Shown here piece after piece: positions 10,076-18,958 of a stretch of DNA of 64,000 nt. This DNA is from Marinobacter shengliensis. GTDB taxonomy: Bacteria; Pseudomonadota; Gammaproteobacteria; Pseudomonadales; Oleiphilaceae. Below the pieces are notes generated by a model that saw only the letters and a program-made list of their open reading frames with translations, searched no databases and was not told the DNA's origin. The position numbers were made by a program, and so were the translations under genes. The first letter of the stretch is position 1; each line of letters opens with the position of its first letter. The stretch covers positions 186,001 to 250,000 of the forward strand of contig NZ_PXNO01000019.1 in the NCBI RefSeq assembly GCF_003007715.1. The letters run 5' to 3'.

Positions 10076-10341
10076 GCAAAACCAACCTGACCCGAAGCGC
10101 CATTGAAACGGTGATTCGAAACCATCTACCTGACGCCCGGCTATCGGTGTTTTCGGCCAAGGCCCGCCTCAACGCCGACCTGGCGATTGATTCCATCATG
10201 CTGCTGCAACTGATTGTGCACCTGGAACTTGAGCACAGCCTGCATGTTCCGGAGGAAGCGCTGCTGACCCATCAGCTCGAGACCGTTGAGGATCTGGAAG
10301 CGCTATTGGTCGCCACCGGCAATCCGGAGGTTTCCCTGTGA
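10072..10341 (+). CDS. asbD: Acyl (aryl) carrier protein AsbD-like
   Basis: Small 89-residue carrier protein. The motif DLAIDSIMLLQ holds Ser41, the expected attachment point for 4'-phosphopantetheine, and the flanking helices match the acyl carrier fold. In the petrobactin pathway it carries 3,4-dihydroxybenzoate as a thioester from AsbC to AsbE. Its ATG overlaps the asbC stop as ATGA, so translation is probably coupled. A phosphopantetheinyl transferase for it is not seen in this window. Confidence 0.92.
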   Translation: MSKTNLTRSAIETVIRNHLPDARLSVFSAKARLNADLAIDSIMLLQLIVHLELEHSLHVPEEALLTHQLETVEDLEALLVATGNPEVSL

Positions 10342-11357
10342 TCAAAGTGCATTGTTTTGTCAGCTGTGTCTGCGAGATCATCAAACGCACACCGGGTGTG
10401 GACCACCGCCCCTTCTACTTTGGCGTCTGGGATGCGGACTTCTCGGTCAGTGAGGAGCAGGTTCTGTCTTACCACTCGCCCCATACCCGCCACGACCAGT
10501 TCCGGGAGTGGTACCGGCTGCTGTATGGCGTCACCATTGAGCCCTGGTACAACCACCAGCAATCGAAAGAGGCCAACATCGACCGGCTGATTGAACTGGT
10601 GGAAACGCGCCCTGCCGATCGTCAGGTCATGGTCATGCTGGACCTTTACCGGTTGCCGGAACGGGAGAACAAGTTTCACCAGAACCCGTTTCCCCACTAC
10701 GTGATGCTGGAAGCCACGGACGACCCGGAGCAGTGGTTCATGTCGGACCCGGATTTTCGCTGGGAGGGTGTGCTGCCCAAAGCCCGGATTCTGGAATCGG
10801 TCCGATCCCCGGCCGCTGCCGGTGGTTTCTGTTTCGACGGTCTGGAAATCCGGCATACGCCCGCGGAAACGGTTGCCGCCTACTTTGCCCAGTGCATGAA
10901 AGCGGATACCAATCCGTTTACCGATGCCCTGCGGCAGATTCTGCGCGCCCATACCGGGCCCGATGCCAGACAACCACTGGCGAACCTGCCCCGGGCATTT
11001 CGGGAGATTCCGGTGATGGCGATTCGTAAGTACGCCTACGAGCACGCCTTTGCCTGGCTTCTGGAGGATCAGGGCCGCACCGCCGAGGGCGATCCGTGGT
11101 TCGAGGCCCTGTGCGAGGACATTGACCGGCTGGTGAAAACCTACACCCAAATCCAGTACCGGGCGCTGAAACTGGTGATGTCAGGCAACCCTGCCCTGCT
11201 GGCCGGGGTCGAGCAGCTGCTGGACGAACAGGATCAGAGGGAGTTCGCCATCAAGGACAGCCTGCAGGGGCTGTTCCAGGAATGGCAGCAGCAACACCCC
11301 GACCTCACCGGCGCCACCGCCGACACCCGGATGTCCGACCTGGAGGTATTGCCATGA
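10338..11357 (+). CDS. asbE: Petrobactin biosynthesis protein AsbE-like (DUF6005)
   Basis: A 339-residue protein corresponding in position and length to AsbE (about 327 residues in Bacillus), which condenses AsbD-bound 3,4-dihydroxybenzoate with spermidine. I can see no classical acyltransferase motif; the assignment rests on gene order and on the cysteine/aspartate-rich N-terminus HCFVSCVCEIIKR with DHRPFYFGVWDADF. It starts with GTG overlapping the asbD stop (GTGA), with CCGGAGG ten bases upstream. Confidence 0.85.
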   Translation: MIKVHCFVSCVCEIIKRTPGVDHRPFYFGVWDADFSVSEEQVLSYHSPHTRHDQFREWYRLLYGVTIEPWYNHQQSKEANIDRLIELVETRPADRQVMVMLDLYRLPERENKFHQNPFPHYVMLEATDDPEQWFMSDPDFRWEGVLPKARILESVRSPAAAGGFCFDGLEIRHTPAETVAAYFAQCMKADTNPFTDALRQILRAHTGPDARQPLANLPRAFREIPVMAIRKYAYEHAFAWLLEDQGRTAEGDPWFEALCEDIDRLVKTYTQIQYRALKLVMSGNPALLAGVEQLLDEQDQREFAIKDSLQGLFQEWQQQHPDLTGATADTRMSDLEVLP

Positions 11358-12229
11358 TCCGCTTCCACCTGTGTACCATCTCATTCCGCCACCAGTTGGT
11401 GTCGTTACCGGAACTGGCCACCTGGGCCGGGGCCACCGGCTTCGACGGCATTGAACTCTGGGGCGTGCATGCCCGGCACCTGTTACAGCAACCCGGGCTG
11501 GATGGCCGCTGGTTGAAAAGCCAGGGACTGGGCATTCCCATGGTCAGCGACTATCTGCCACTGGAGGGTGGTGAACAGGAGGCCACCCGCTACACCCGCG
11601 ACCTCTGCCAATTGGCCCGGCACTGGCAGGCACCCAAAGTGCGAACGTTTGCCGGCCATCAGGGCAGCGCCGAGCTTGACCGGGGGCAGCGCAAGGCACT
11701 GACCCGACGCCTGCAGACGCTCACCCGTTGCGTCGCGGACGAAGGCCTGACCCTGGTGGTGGAAACACACCCCGGCACCCTGGCCGATACGGTTGACTCT
11801 ACCCTGGAAATGTTGGCAGACATTGACCATCCGGCGCTGGGCATCAACTTCGATGTCCTGCATGTCTGGGAGGCCGGTGCGGACCCACAGCTTGCCCTGC
11901 AACAGATGGCGCCCTGGGTCAGGCATTTTCACTTCAAGAATATCCACCAGCGGGATCAGCTTGGCGTGTTTGCCCCGGCCAATGTGTACTCACCGGCAGG
12001 CTCAAGGCAAGGCATGGTGCCGGTGATGGAGGGCGCCTGTGATTACCGACCACTGCTGGACACGCTGGCAAACTGGCAACAGTCGCTGGCCAACCCGGCC
12101 CCTCTGGACATCTCCCTGGAATGGTTCGGCCCGGACAGCTACCGGGTGCTATCCAGCGACCTTCGCCAGCTGAGGCTGCGGGTTCCGGAAACCGGCGATC
12201 AACCTCAGTCGCTGGCGGCCTGCCAGTGA
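11354..12229 (+). CDS. asbF: 3-dehydroshikimate dehydratase AsbF-like
   Basis: Converts 3-dehydroshikimate to 3,4-dihydroxybenzoate, feeding the siderophore pathway from aromatic amino acid precursors. It is a xylose-isomerase-like TIM barrel of 291 residues. Matches to AsbF that I recognise are LCTISFRHQL at the N-terminus, GIELWGVHA, MVSDYLPLEG, VVETHPGTLADTVDSTLEML, HFHFKNI, NVYSPAGSRQGMVPVMEG and SLEWFG, including the metal-binding Glu, Asp, His and Glu. The ATG at 11354 overlaps the asbE stop as ATGA; an earlier frame from 11282 reads through asbE in another frame. The 3' end overlaps the convergent DUF2218 gene by 25 bases. Confidence 0.95.
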   Translation: MIRFHLCTISFRHQLVSLPELATWAGATGFDGIELWGVHARHLLQQPGLDGRWLKSQGLGIPMVSDYLPLEGGEQEATRYTRDLCQLARHWQAPKVRTFAGHQGSAELDRGQRKALTRRLQTLTRCVADEGLTLVVETHPGTLADTVDSTLEMLADIDHPALGINFDVLHVWEAGADPQLALQQMAPWVRHFHFKNIHQRDQLGVFAPANVYSPAGSRQGMVPVMEGACDYRPLLDTLANWQQSLANPAPLDISLEWFGPDSYRVLSSDLRQLRLRVPETGDQPQSLAACQ

Positions 12230-12495
12230 ACCTTATCCACCTCATCGCCGGCAAAGCGGATGAGGTGGGAAGCTACCACCTGGCCCAGCTCCTCCAGCTC
12301 CGTCTCGGTGGGTGACTGGCACCGCATAAGCAACTTACCGTCTGCTGCTTCGAGCCGGCATTCACCGATGGAGAAAGTCAGCCTGCCATCGGTCCCGGTC
12401 CACTCAGCCTCAATCTTGTGGCGAAAGTGTTTGCACAGGCGATTGATCAGGCGACCGGGATCGGTGGTGGCCACTTGGGCGTTCATGGTTGGCAT
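12205..12495 (-). CDS. DUF2218 family protein, last gene of the siderophore uptake operon
   Basis: A 96-residue soluble protein with no signal peptide or membrane segment, resembling DUF2218 proteins (KHFRHKIEAEW, FSIGECRLEA, VASHLIRFAGDE). The ATG at 12495 has AGGA seven bases upstream. It lies 24 bases downstream of the siderophore ABC ATPase on the same strand, so it is probably cotranscribed with the uptake genes. DUF2218 proteins often sit beside siderophore genes, but I know of no settled biochemical function. Its 3' end overlaps asbF, which is transcribed toward it. Confidence 0.8.
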   Translation of the reverse strand: MPTMNAQVATTDPGRLINRLCKHFRHKIEAEWTGTDGRLTFSIGECRLEAADGKLLMRCQSPTETELEELGQVVASHLIRFAGDEVDKVHWQAASD

Positions 12496-12519
12496 GGCAG
12501 ATTCCTAGACATCAGTGGG

Positions 12520-13305
12520 TCAATTAACACTGGCGGATAGCGGACGATCCGCCAGCACGATGGGGTGTCCACGAGAGCACTGTTCGATTCTGGCTTCGAT
12601 ACCATAGGTTTCGGCCAGCAGCTCCGGCGTCAGTACCTGTGCCGGTGAGCCCAGCACGGCCTGGCCGCCGGGAGACAACACCAGAACCTGGTCGCAATAG
12701 CGCAGGGCCAGATTGAGATCATGGCTGGCCACCAGGGCAATCGAGCCGGTCCGGCTGGTGGCGTCACGCACCGCATTGAGTACGTTGAGCTGCCAGTGCA
12801 GGTCCAGGGCGCTGGTAGGCTCATCCAGCAGCATCAATGGCGTCTGGCGTACCAGTACCTGAGCCAGCCCTACCATCTGGCGCTGACCACCAGACATTTC
12901 CGACAGTCGCCGAAGCGCCAGTTGCCGGATACCCAGGGTGTCGAAAATCTCTTCGATCGCCAGCTCGGTCTCTTCCCGGGACCAGTCGCTGCGGGCAGAG
13001 CGGCAGGCGCTGAACACAGTTTCGTAGGCCACCAGGGGAATGGCCTGGGGCAGTGGTTGGGGCAGGTAGCCGACACGACGAATGCGCTGGTGGGCAGTAA
13101 TCGCCGCCAGATTCTCCCCGGCAAAGGTCATGGTGCCGGCAATCGGCAGCAGGCCGGCGATGGATTTCAGCAGCGTGGACTTACCCACAGCATTAGGGCC
13201 AACCACGGCCACCAATGAGCCCGCGGGTATCTCCGGCAGGGTAAGGCCGGTGAAGACGGATCGATTCCGGTAGCCGGCGGTCACGGATTGCAGCTTCAGG
13301 GTCAC
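12520..13305 (-). CDS. Iron-siderophore ABC transporter, ATP-binding protein (FecE type)
   Basis: ATPase that powers import of the ferric siderophore across the inner membrane. Walker A is GPNAVGKSTLL, the signature is MSGGQRQMVGLAQ, Walker B is PLMLLDEPTSALD, and the switch His is in LVASHDLNLAL. GTG at 13305 is chosen: AGGAGGG lies eight bases before it and GTGA overlaps the permease stop, giving 261 residues, typical for the family. The longer frame from 13554 overlaps the permease and has no support. Confidence 0.93.
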   Translation of the reverse strand: MTLKLQSVTAGYRNRSVFTGLTLPEIPAGSLVAVVGPNAVGKSTLLKSIAGLLPIAGTMTFAGENLAAITAHQRIRRVGYLPQPLPQAIPLVAYETVFSACRSARSDWSREETELAIEEIFDTLGIRQLALRRLSEMSGGQRQMVGLAQVLVRQTPLMLLDEPTSALDLHWQLNVLNAVRDATSRTGSIALVASHDLNLALRYCDQVLVLSPGGQAVLGSPAQVLTPELLAETYGIEARIEQCSRGHPIVLADRPLSASVN

Positions 13306-14396
13306 AACGCGGCCCTCCTGCTGCGGCCAATGATCAGGGTGATGAACAGCGGGATACCCACCAGTGCGGTCACAATACCCACAGGCAATACCACTCCCGG
13401 CACCAGCAGCTTGCTGGCGATGGATGACAACGACAGCAGGACGGCCCCGGCCAGGGCGCTGCCCGGCAGCAGGAAACGGTGATCTTCCCCCAGCATCAAG
13501 CGGGCAATGTGGGGTGCCACCAGGCCGATAAAACCGATTTCCCCAACGAAACACATGGCCGCCGCCGTCAACAGGCTCACCCGCATCAGCACCACCAGGC
13601 GCATGCGCTCCACCCGGATGCCCAGACTGCGGGCCTGCTCTTCACCACTGCGCAGCAGGGTCATGGCCCAGGCATTACGAAGGGAAAACGGCAGACACAC
13701 CGCCAGCACCAGGGCCACGATAGCCACTTTGTCCATACTGGCCCTGGCCAGGCTGCCCATGGTCCAGAACACAATCTGCTGGACCGACTCGGCATCGGCC
13801 ATAAACTGGATCAGGCCCACCACCGCGTTGATACCGAATAACAGGGCAATACCGAACAGCACCACCGCATGCACCGAAGCGCCCAGGCTGCGTGACAGCA
13901 CCAGAATCAGTAGCGAGGCGGCCGCAGCGAACACAAAGGCCGACAGAGGCAACAGCACATGGGCCGCCAGCCCCAATACCGAGATATTGAAGGCGATCAC
14001 CAGCGACGCCCCCAGGGTGGCAGCCGCGCCGACGCCCAGGGTAAACGGGCTGGCCAAGGGGTTGTTCAGTACTGTCTGCATCTCGGCCCCGGCCAGGCCC
14101 AGGCAGGCGCCCACCACCACCGCCATCAACGCGTAGGGCACGCGGATGTCCTGAATGATCACCCGGGTGCCGGCATCAAGGCTTTCAGGATTCAACAGCC
14201 CGCGAATCACGTCCAGCAAACCCAGCATGGCCGGCCCCGAGGCGATGTCTACCAGCAATGCAGCCACCGCCGCAGTTACCAGACCAGCCAGACACAGTAC
14301 CCGCCGGAACACAAAACGGCGGTACTGGCTCGCCAGCCCGCCATCCGCCGGTGTGCCTGCCCGGTTGGCGGCAGCGCCTGCACTCGGCGACGTCAT
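13302..14396 (-). CDS. Iron-siderophore ABC transporter, permease (FecCD family)
   Basis: A 364-residue inner-membrane permease with about ten hydrophobic segments. The family signatures GACLGLAGAEMQTVLNNPLA, LGVGAAATLGASL and GEIGFIGLVAPHIARLMLG, with the cytoplasmic coupling region, are plain. Only one permease gene is present, so it would work as a homodimer. It overlaps the upstream binding protein stop by ATGA and the downstream ATPase start by GTGA, consistent with balanced expression of the transporter. Confidence 0.94.
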   Translation of the reverse strand: MTSPSAGAAANRAGTPADGGLASQYRRFVFRRVLCLAGLVTAAVAALLVDIASGPAMLGLLDVIRGLLNPESLDAGTRVIIQDIRVPYALMAVVVGACLGLAGAEMQTVLNNPLASPFTLGVGAAATLGASLVIAFNISVLGLAAHVLLPLSAFVFAAAASLLILVLSRSLGASVHAVVLFGIALLFGINAVVGLIQFMADAESVQQIVFWTMGSLARASMDKVAIVALVLAVCLPFSLRNAWAMTLLRSGEEQARSLGIRVERMRLVVLMRVSLLTAAAMCFVGEIGFIGLVAPHIARLMLGEDHRFLLPGSALAGAVLLSLSSIASKLLVPGVVLPVGIVTALVGIPLFITLIIGRSRRAAL

Positions 14397-15541
14397 AGCG
14401 TTTCCTCGCCAAGCGTGATCCAGTAACGACCATCCAGGGGCACCGGTTGAAACTCCCGATAAAAGGTTTCCAGGGTTTGCTCCGGGTCCAGTTCAGACAG
14501 CTCCTCCGGGTGCAGCCAGCGAGCCAGCGCCTGAACCGCAACTACGTTCATCGGCGTGTTATAGAAGTGATGCCAGATCGCCATGGCCCGCAGCTCCCGG
14601 ATTGGCTCCAGGGCCCGAAGCCCGGGCCGATCCGTCGCTCGCCGGAACGACTCGCGGGCCATCGGCCCATCAACACCTGCCCCCAGCATCACATAGGGCT
14701 GATCGGCATCGGACACCTGGTACTTGCGCGAACCAATGGCCGTGGCCAGGTAGCGATCGGGAGGGTCACTGAGCAGGTACTCCAGATTCATCACACCGGA
14801 AACCCCGGGCACCCGGTCTGCCGCCACATTGCGCCCGCCCGCTGCGTCAATGAAGCGCCCCATCATTCCCCGGACCATGGTTTCGCAGCAGCTGTCATGC
14901 AGGCCTAACCGGCTGTGGAGAAACACCCTGGGCCGGTTGTCCGGAGGGATGTCAGATACCACCTCACTGACCCGTGCAAGCTCCTCCCGGTAGAAACGGT
15001 TGAACCTCTGCGCCTCCTGCTCTCGGCCAAGCACATCTCCCAGCAGGGCCATACTTCGGGGTGTATTGACCAGGGGCTGCTGCCGGAAATCGACAAACAC
15101 GACCGCCACGCCAGCCCGCTCAAGGCGCTCAATCAACGCCCTGTTGTGGGCTCCGGGACCATGGCCCTCCAGGCTGAAGATGGCCAGGTCGGCCCCGATG
15201 GCCAGCACCGATTCCAGACTGAAACTGTCGGCAGATGCATGCCCCACCTTGGGCACCTCCGCCAATGCGGGAAAGCGTTCCAGATACTGGGCATAACCAC
15301 CGGGGTCGGTCTGTTCGAAATCCGGCAATATGCCGGCCAGGCGATCAATCGTTGCATCGCCGTCCAGAATGGCCAGCGCCGGTATATAGCGGCTCTCACC
15401 CAGTATTACCCGGTCCACGGTCTCGGGAATGGTCACCTGCCGGTCGGCCAGGTCCGTGACGGTTCTCGCCGCCTGGACCACGCCTGCCTGGATCAGAAGA
15501 ACGCCGCCCAGCAGGGCGGCGACAAACTGTGACAATGCCAT
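14393..15541 (-). CDS. Iron-siderophore ABC transporter, periplasmic substrate-binding protein
   Basis: Class III periplasmic binding protein of 382 residues, somewhat long for the family. An N-terminal signal peptide ends near residue 25 (QAGVVQAA), followed by RTVTDLADRQVTIPETVDRV, the usual first strand of ferrisiderophore binding proteins, and a middle segment VLAIGADLAIFS. There is no lipobox, so it should be free in the periplasm. It begins eight bases after the TonB receptor gene. By context it would carry ferric petrobactin; no ligand-specific residues can be read from the sequence alone. Confidence 0.9.
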   Translation of the reverse strand: MALSQFVAALLGGVLLIQAGVVQAARTVTDLADRQVTIPETVDRVILGESRYIPALAILDGDATIDRLAGILPDFEQTDPGGYAQYLERFPALAEVPKVGHASADSFSLESVLAIGADLAIFSLEGHGPGAHNRALIERLERAGVAVVFVDFRQQPLVNTPRSMALLGDVLGREQEAQRFNRFYREELARVSEVVSDIPPDNRPRVFLHSRLGLHDSCCETMVRGMMGRFIDAAGGRNVAADRVPGVSGVMNLEYLLSDPPDRYLATAIGSRKYQVSDADQPYVMLGAGVDGPMARESFRRATDRPGLRALEPIRELRAMAIWHHFYNTPMNVVAVQALARWLHPEELSELDPEQTLETFYREFQPVPLDGRYWITLGEETL

Positions 15542-15549
15542 CAGCGACC

Positions 15550-17523
15550 TCAGAACCGCATGGCCAGGCCAAGGCGAATGTCACGACCGGGTTCAGGCAT
15601 ACCAACAATGCCTTCGTAGTCCTCGATATGCTGGTAATCGGCGTTACTGGCATGATCCAGGTACTGCTTGTCACCCACATTCTTGACCGTGAGGGTCAGT
15701 CTCAGATCTTCACTGCCGGTGGGCAGCCAGTGGACAAACACGTCGTGTACGCCGTAGCCGGGCTTGTCGATGGTACCCACAGAGGTTTCCAGGCCATCAA
15801 TACCCTTGACGAACCGGCCCTGCCAGCCAAACTCCAGGTTGCGGTCCCAGCGGTAGGCCAGATCAGCAATCCAGGTGTCGCCCATGGTGTTGCCAAGCAG
15901 GTTATGCTCGTAAACGGTCAACGGCTGGCCATCCACTTCGGCATCGTTGCTGTGGAAACTGAGTCCGGCGGACAGCGCCTGCCACTGGTAACCGGTTGAA
16001 ATCAGGTAACCATCGGACTCCAGGTCACCGATGTTCTTGTAGATGGACTCCCGGAAAGGCAGCAGCGGGTCGGCAATCGCATCCTTGATCTCGGAACGGT
16101 ACACCTCCGCAGACAGGCGGAAGCGGTCATAGCGGTAGTCGAAACCAACTTCGGTATTGCGGGCCTTTTCCCCCTTCAGATCGGGATCGTTTTCCGAGCC
16201 TTCCAGTTTGAAGGAGTCCTGGGTGGTGGGCCCACGAAATGCCTCGGCATAGCCGGCTTTCAGGGTCAAACCGTCGACCACCTCCCAGGCCAGGTTGGCG
16301 TTCGGACTGACCTCATCCTCACTGAAGCGCTGGTCATTGTTGTCCTTGAGCCGGTAGTCATCATAGCGGGCACCGGCACTGAACAGCAGACGGCTAGTGA
16401 GCCATACATCACCCTGGAGGTAGATACCCAGCACTTCACCGGTCTGCTGTTCGGCCTTCTTGTCGTCCTCGTAGCCGGCATTGACCTTGTCTTCCCGATA
16501 GTCCAGGCCGTAGGTGAGGCTGTGCTCGCCGAAACGGCTGGTATTGCGTAGGTCGCCGCCGGTGTTCTTGCTGAACCCGAAGTAGCGACCCCAGCGGTCC
16601 TCAACGTTCTGCTCGATGTCGGACTCGGTGTGGTAAACGGTTGCTTCCAAATCCACCAGGGCATTGCCGGAGGGTGCATATCCGTAATTCAGTGTGGTGG
16701 TATCCCGGCGGCCATCAAGGTCGTACAGGCGATTGAAACCACTAACGATCCACTGTGGGCGCTGGGGCCGTTCGCCCTTGTCGGTGCGGACTTCGTGACT
16801 GAGTTTCAGGGTCTGATCGGCCGGCAACTGGCCTACCAGTTTGGCAAAGCCAAGCTGTTGGCGGGCATCACTGCCGGCAACACGCTCACCATTCCCATCC
16901 TTGAAGGGCTCGTGATCACTCTGGCTGACAGACACCAGGGTGCTCCAGTTATCGCTCAGGCGGCCAAAGGCTGTTCCGCTTGCCTTGTAGCCGTCGGTGT
17001 TGGAGAAAGAACCCAGCTTGACCAGGGCGCCAGCGTTTTCTCCCGGTCGCAACAGATCTTCCGGATCCCGGGTCACGAAACGGATTGAACCACCCAGGGC
17101 ACCGGCGCCGTCCGTCGCCCGACCGGCCCCGGCGTTGACCTCAACCTGCTTGAGCAGTTCAGGCTCCACCGACAGACGGCCGGAATGATGAAACAGCGCC
17201 CCGGCCTGGGTGGCGCCATCCACTGATACGTTCAGCAGGGGATCTTCAAAGCCCCGCACATAGACTTTCTGGGCAATGCTGTTCGAACCACCCACATTGA
17301 CATCCGGGCGCCCGGCAAACACATCGTTCAGATCATCCGCCTGGTAACGATCCAGGTTCTGCCGGTCAATGACGATATCGCTGGCAGCTTCCCGCTCAGC
17401 GGTCACCTGTATCGCCTCCAGGGACACCGGGTCTGCATGGGCCAGGGGGGATGCGGCCAGGGCAAGCCACAAGGCGTTGCGACGAAAACCACCCACTCGA
17501 GATTCAGTTCCTAGATTTGCCAT
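15550..17523 (-). CDS. TonB-dependent siderophore receptor
   Basis: Outer-membrane receptor of 657 residues. The ATG at 17523 gives a signal peptide ending ASPLAHADP, then a probable TonB box in LEAIQVTAER, a plug domain (NDVFAGRPDVNVGG, VYVRGFEDPLLNVSVDG, GAGRATDGAGALGGSIRF) and a 22-strand barrel ending in the terminal phenylalanine of GLAMRF. GGAG lies about nine bases before the start. A longer frame from 17733 runs across the Fur-like site and is rejected. It heads the receptor-binding protein-permease-ATPase-DUF2218 operon; ferric petrobactin is the likely cargo by context. Confidence 0.94.
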   Translation of the reverse strand: MANLGTESRVGGFRRNALWLALAASPLAHADPVSLEAIQVTAEREAASDIVIDRQNLDRYQADDLNDVFAGRPDVNVGGSNSIAQKVYVRGFEDPLLNVSVDGATQAGALFHHSGRLSVEPELLKQVEVNAGAGRATDGAGALGGSIRFVTRDPEDLLRPGENAGALVKLGSFSNTDGYKASGTAFGRLSDNWSTLVSVSQSDHEPFKDGNGERVAGSDARQQLGFAKLVGQLPADQTLKLSHEVRTDKGERPQRPQWIVSGFNRLYDLDGRRDTTTLNYGYAPSGNALVDLEATVYHTESDIEQNVEDRWGRYFGFSKNTGGDLRNTSRFGEHSLTYGLDYREDKVNAGYEDDKKAEQQTGEVLGIYLQGDVWLTSRLLFSAGARYDDYRLKDNNDQRFSEDEVSPNANLAWEVVDGLTLKAGYAEAFRGPTTQDSFKLEGSENDPDLKGEKARNTEVGFDYRYDRFRLSAEVYRSEIKDAIADPLLPFRESIYKNIGDLESDGYLISTGYQWQALSAGLSFHSNDAEVDGQPLTVYEHNLLGNTMGDTWIADLAYRWDRNLEFGWQGRFVKGIDGLETSVGTIDKPGYGVHDVFVHWLPTGSEDLRLTLTVKNVGDKQYLDHASNADYQHIEDYEGIVGMPEPGRDIRLGLAMRF

Positions 17524-17544
17524 GGGTACTGCGCTCCAATACTG

Positions 17545-17560
17545 AAAATGATTCCTATTT
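17545..17560 (-). promoter_or_regulatory. Probable Fur box upstream of the TonB receptor
   Basis: AAAATGATTCCTATTT (read on the plus strand), about 22 bases before the receptor start, contains the AATGATT half of the Fur consensus and a degenerate second half. The position and the siderophore receptor behind it support iron control; the match is imperfect. Confidence 0.55.
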
Positions 17561-17570
17561 GGGGCGCATT

Positions 17571-17588
17571 CTCGATTAGAAAATCGAG
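17571..17588. repeat. Seven-base perfect inverted repeat between histidine kinase and receptor genes
   Basis: CTCGATT and AATCGAG are separated by AGAA. It lies 48 bases upstream of the receptor start and 24 bases past the kinase stop. It has no T-run on either side, so a terminator is unlikely; it could be an operator for the adjacent response regulator. Confidence 0.4.
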
Positions 17589-17611
17589 GAAGTGAACGAC
17601 TTTTACATTTG

Positions 17612-18958
17612 TTACAAACGTGACGCAGGAAACCACAGATCCATTTGAAGCCCCCGGCCGGGCCGATTCCGGGCCTGAATCCAGCCACCAATGGCCTCAA
17701 CCTGACGACGAGCCAGGGATAGCCCCAGTCCATGCCCGCCAGGCCCGGACTGACCCGTGCGGGAGGCCCGAAAGAATGGCTTGAAGATCAGCTCAAGCTG
17801 CTCGGCCGGCACGCCCGGCCCCTGGTCGCTGACCGACAGCCGGTATCCGTTGTCCTGGGGCTCCAGCACGATCCGGATACAGCCCTCCGCCGGGGTGTAG
17901 TGACAGGCATTGCGCACGACATTCTCAACCGCCTGGGCTATGGCCCGGTGACTGCTCCCCGCCAGCATGGCCTGATCAGGCAATTCGGCCACAATCCTGC
18001 GGCTGGGGTTCTCGTAGCGGGCATCCTCAACGATGGTGTCCACAAGGTCGGTCAGGTTCAGGTCTTCGTTGCCCAGGTCCGGCTGTTCGTTCTCGAGCCA
18101 GGCCAGGGTCAGGGTATCTTCCACCAACGCCCGCATCAGATCACACTCCCGCCGGATACGCGGCAGGAAATGATGAGTATCAATGCCTTCCTCAACGCAA
18201 CTGACGGCCATATCGATCCGGGTCAACGGGGTTCGCAACTCGTGAGAGAGGTCAGCAATCAGACGGCGCTGGGACAGGATCAGATCGCCAATACGCTCCG
18301 CCATACGGTCAAAGGTATCTGCCAGGGCGGTGAGTTCATCGTTACGATTGCCCAGCAGGGCACGCACCCGGGTTCCCAGATTACCTTCACTGAACTGACG
18401 GGTAGCCAGTTCCAATTGCCGGATGGGATTCATCACATGCCGGTAAATGACCAGTGACAGCACCAACAGCACCACTAACGGCAAGGCCACTTTCAGGAAC
18501 AGCTTCATCTCCGGCAGGTAGGTGCCCGGGCGCATCCGTTGCGGCAGGGTAATCAGAAAATGGGTATGGCCATCGGCAAAGGTCATGTCCATGATCGGGT
18601 TGTCCGCGAAGTAGAGATGGATTTTCCACTCTACGTTCCGGCCAAGACGAAAGCCTTCCATAAACTGCCCGGACAACTCACTTCCAGCCAGGGGCTGCAC
18701 CGACGACCGCACCACCGCCGCCCAGGTATCCTCCTGCACCTGAAGGTTCTCCAGCCAGTCTGCCAGCGCCCGTTCATCGCCGGATAGGTATAGCCGCTCG
18801 GCCGTTCGCCCCCATTGCTTCAGAGTGTCCTGATGGTGCTTGGCGATAAAACTCATCTGCTGTTCGGTGGTGGCCCCCAGAAAGGAGATCACCCAGACCA
18901 GCACTAGCGTACCCAGGGCCAGGGTGCCGCAAAGGCGCCACCAGAGTTTGCGGCTCAC
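17612..18958 (-). CDS. Sensor histidine kinase, two-component system next to siderophore receptor
   Basis: Membrane histidine kinase of 448 residues: first transmembrane helix near residues 8-28, a periplasmic sensor region to about 150, a second helix near 152-172, HAMP linker, dimerisation/phosphoacceptor helix with His239 in DLSHELRTPLTR, and an ATPase domain with N box VENVVRNACHYTP, DQGPGVP and GGHGLGLSLAR. It starts with GTG overlapping the regulator stop (GTGA). Its place beside a siderophore receptor recalls PfeS of Pseudomonas, which controls the enterobactin receptor; that parallel is inference. Confidence 0.92.
   Translation of the reverse strand: MSRKLWWRLCGTLALGTLVLVWVISFLGATTEQQMSFIAKHHQDTLKQWGRTAERLYLSGDERALADWLENLQVQEDTWAAVVRSSVQPLAGSELSGQFMEGFRLGRNVEWKIHLYFADNPIMDMTFADGHTHFLITLPQRMRPGTYLPEMKLFLKVALPLVVLLVLSLVIYRHVMNPIRQLELATRQFSEGNLGTRVRALLGNRNDELTALADTFDRMAERIGDLILSQRRLIADLSHELRTPLTRIDMAVSCVEEGIDTHHFLPRIRRECDLMRALVEDTLTLAWLENEQPDLGNEDLNLTDLVDTIVEDARYENPSRRIVAELPDQAMLAGSSHRAIAQAVENVVRNACHYTPAEGCIRIVLEPQDNGYRLSVSDQGPGVPAEQLELIFKPFFRASRTGQSGPGGHGLGLSLARRQVEAIGGWIQARNRPGRGLQMDLWFPASRL

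Noticed and set aside
11354..12229. Generic sugar phosphate isomerase or hydroxypyruvate isomerase
   Set aside because: The AsbF-specific segments (CTISFRHQL, RQGMVPVMEG) and the position after asbE favour 3-dehydroshikimate dehydratase.
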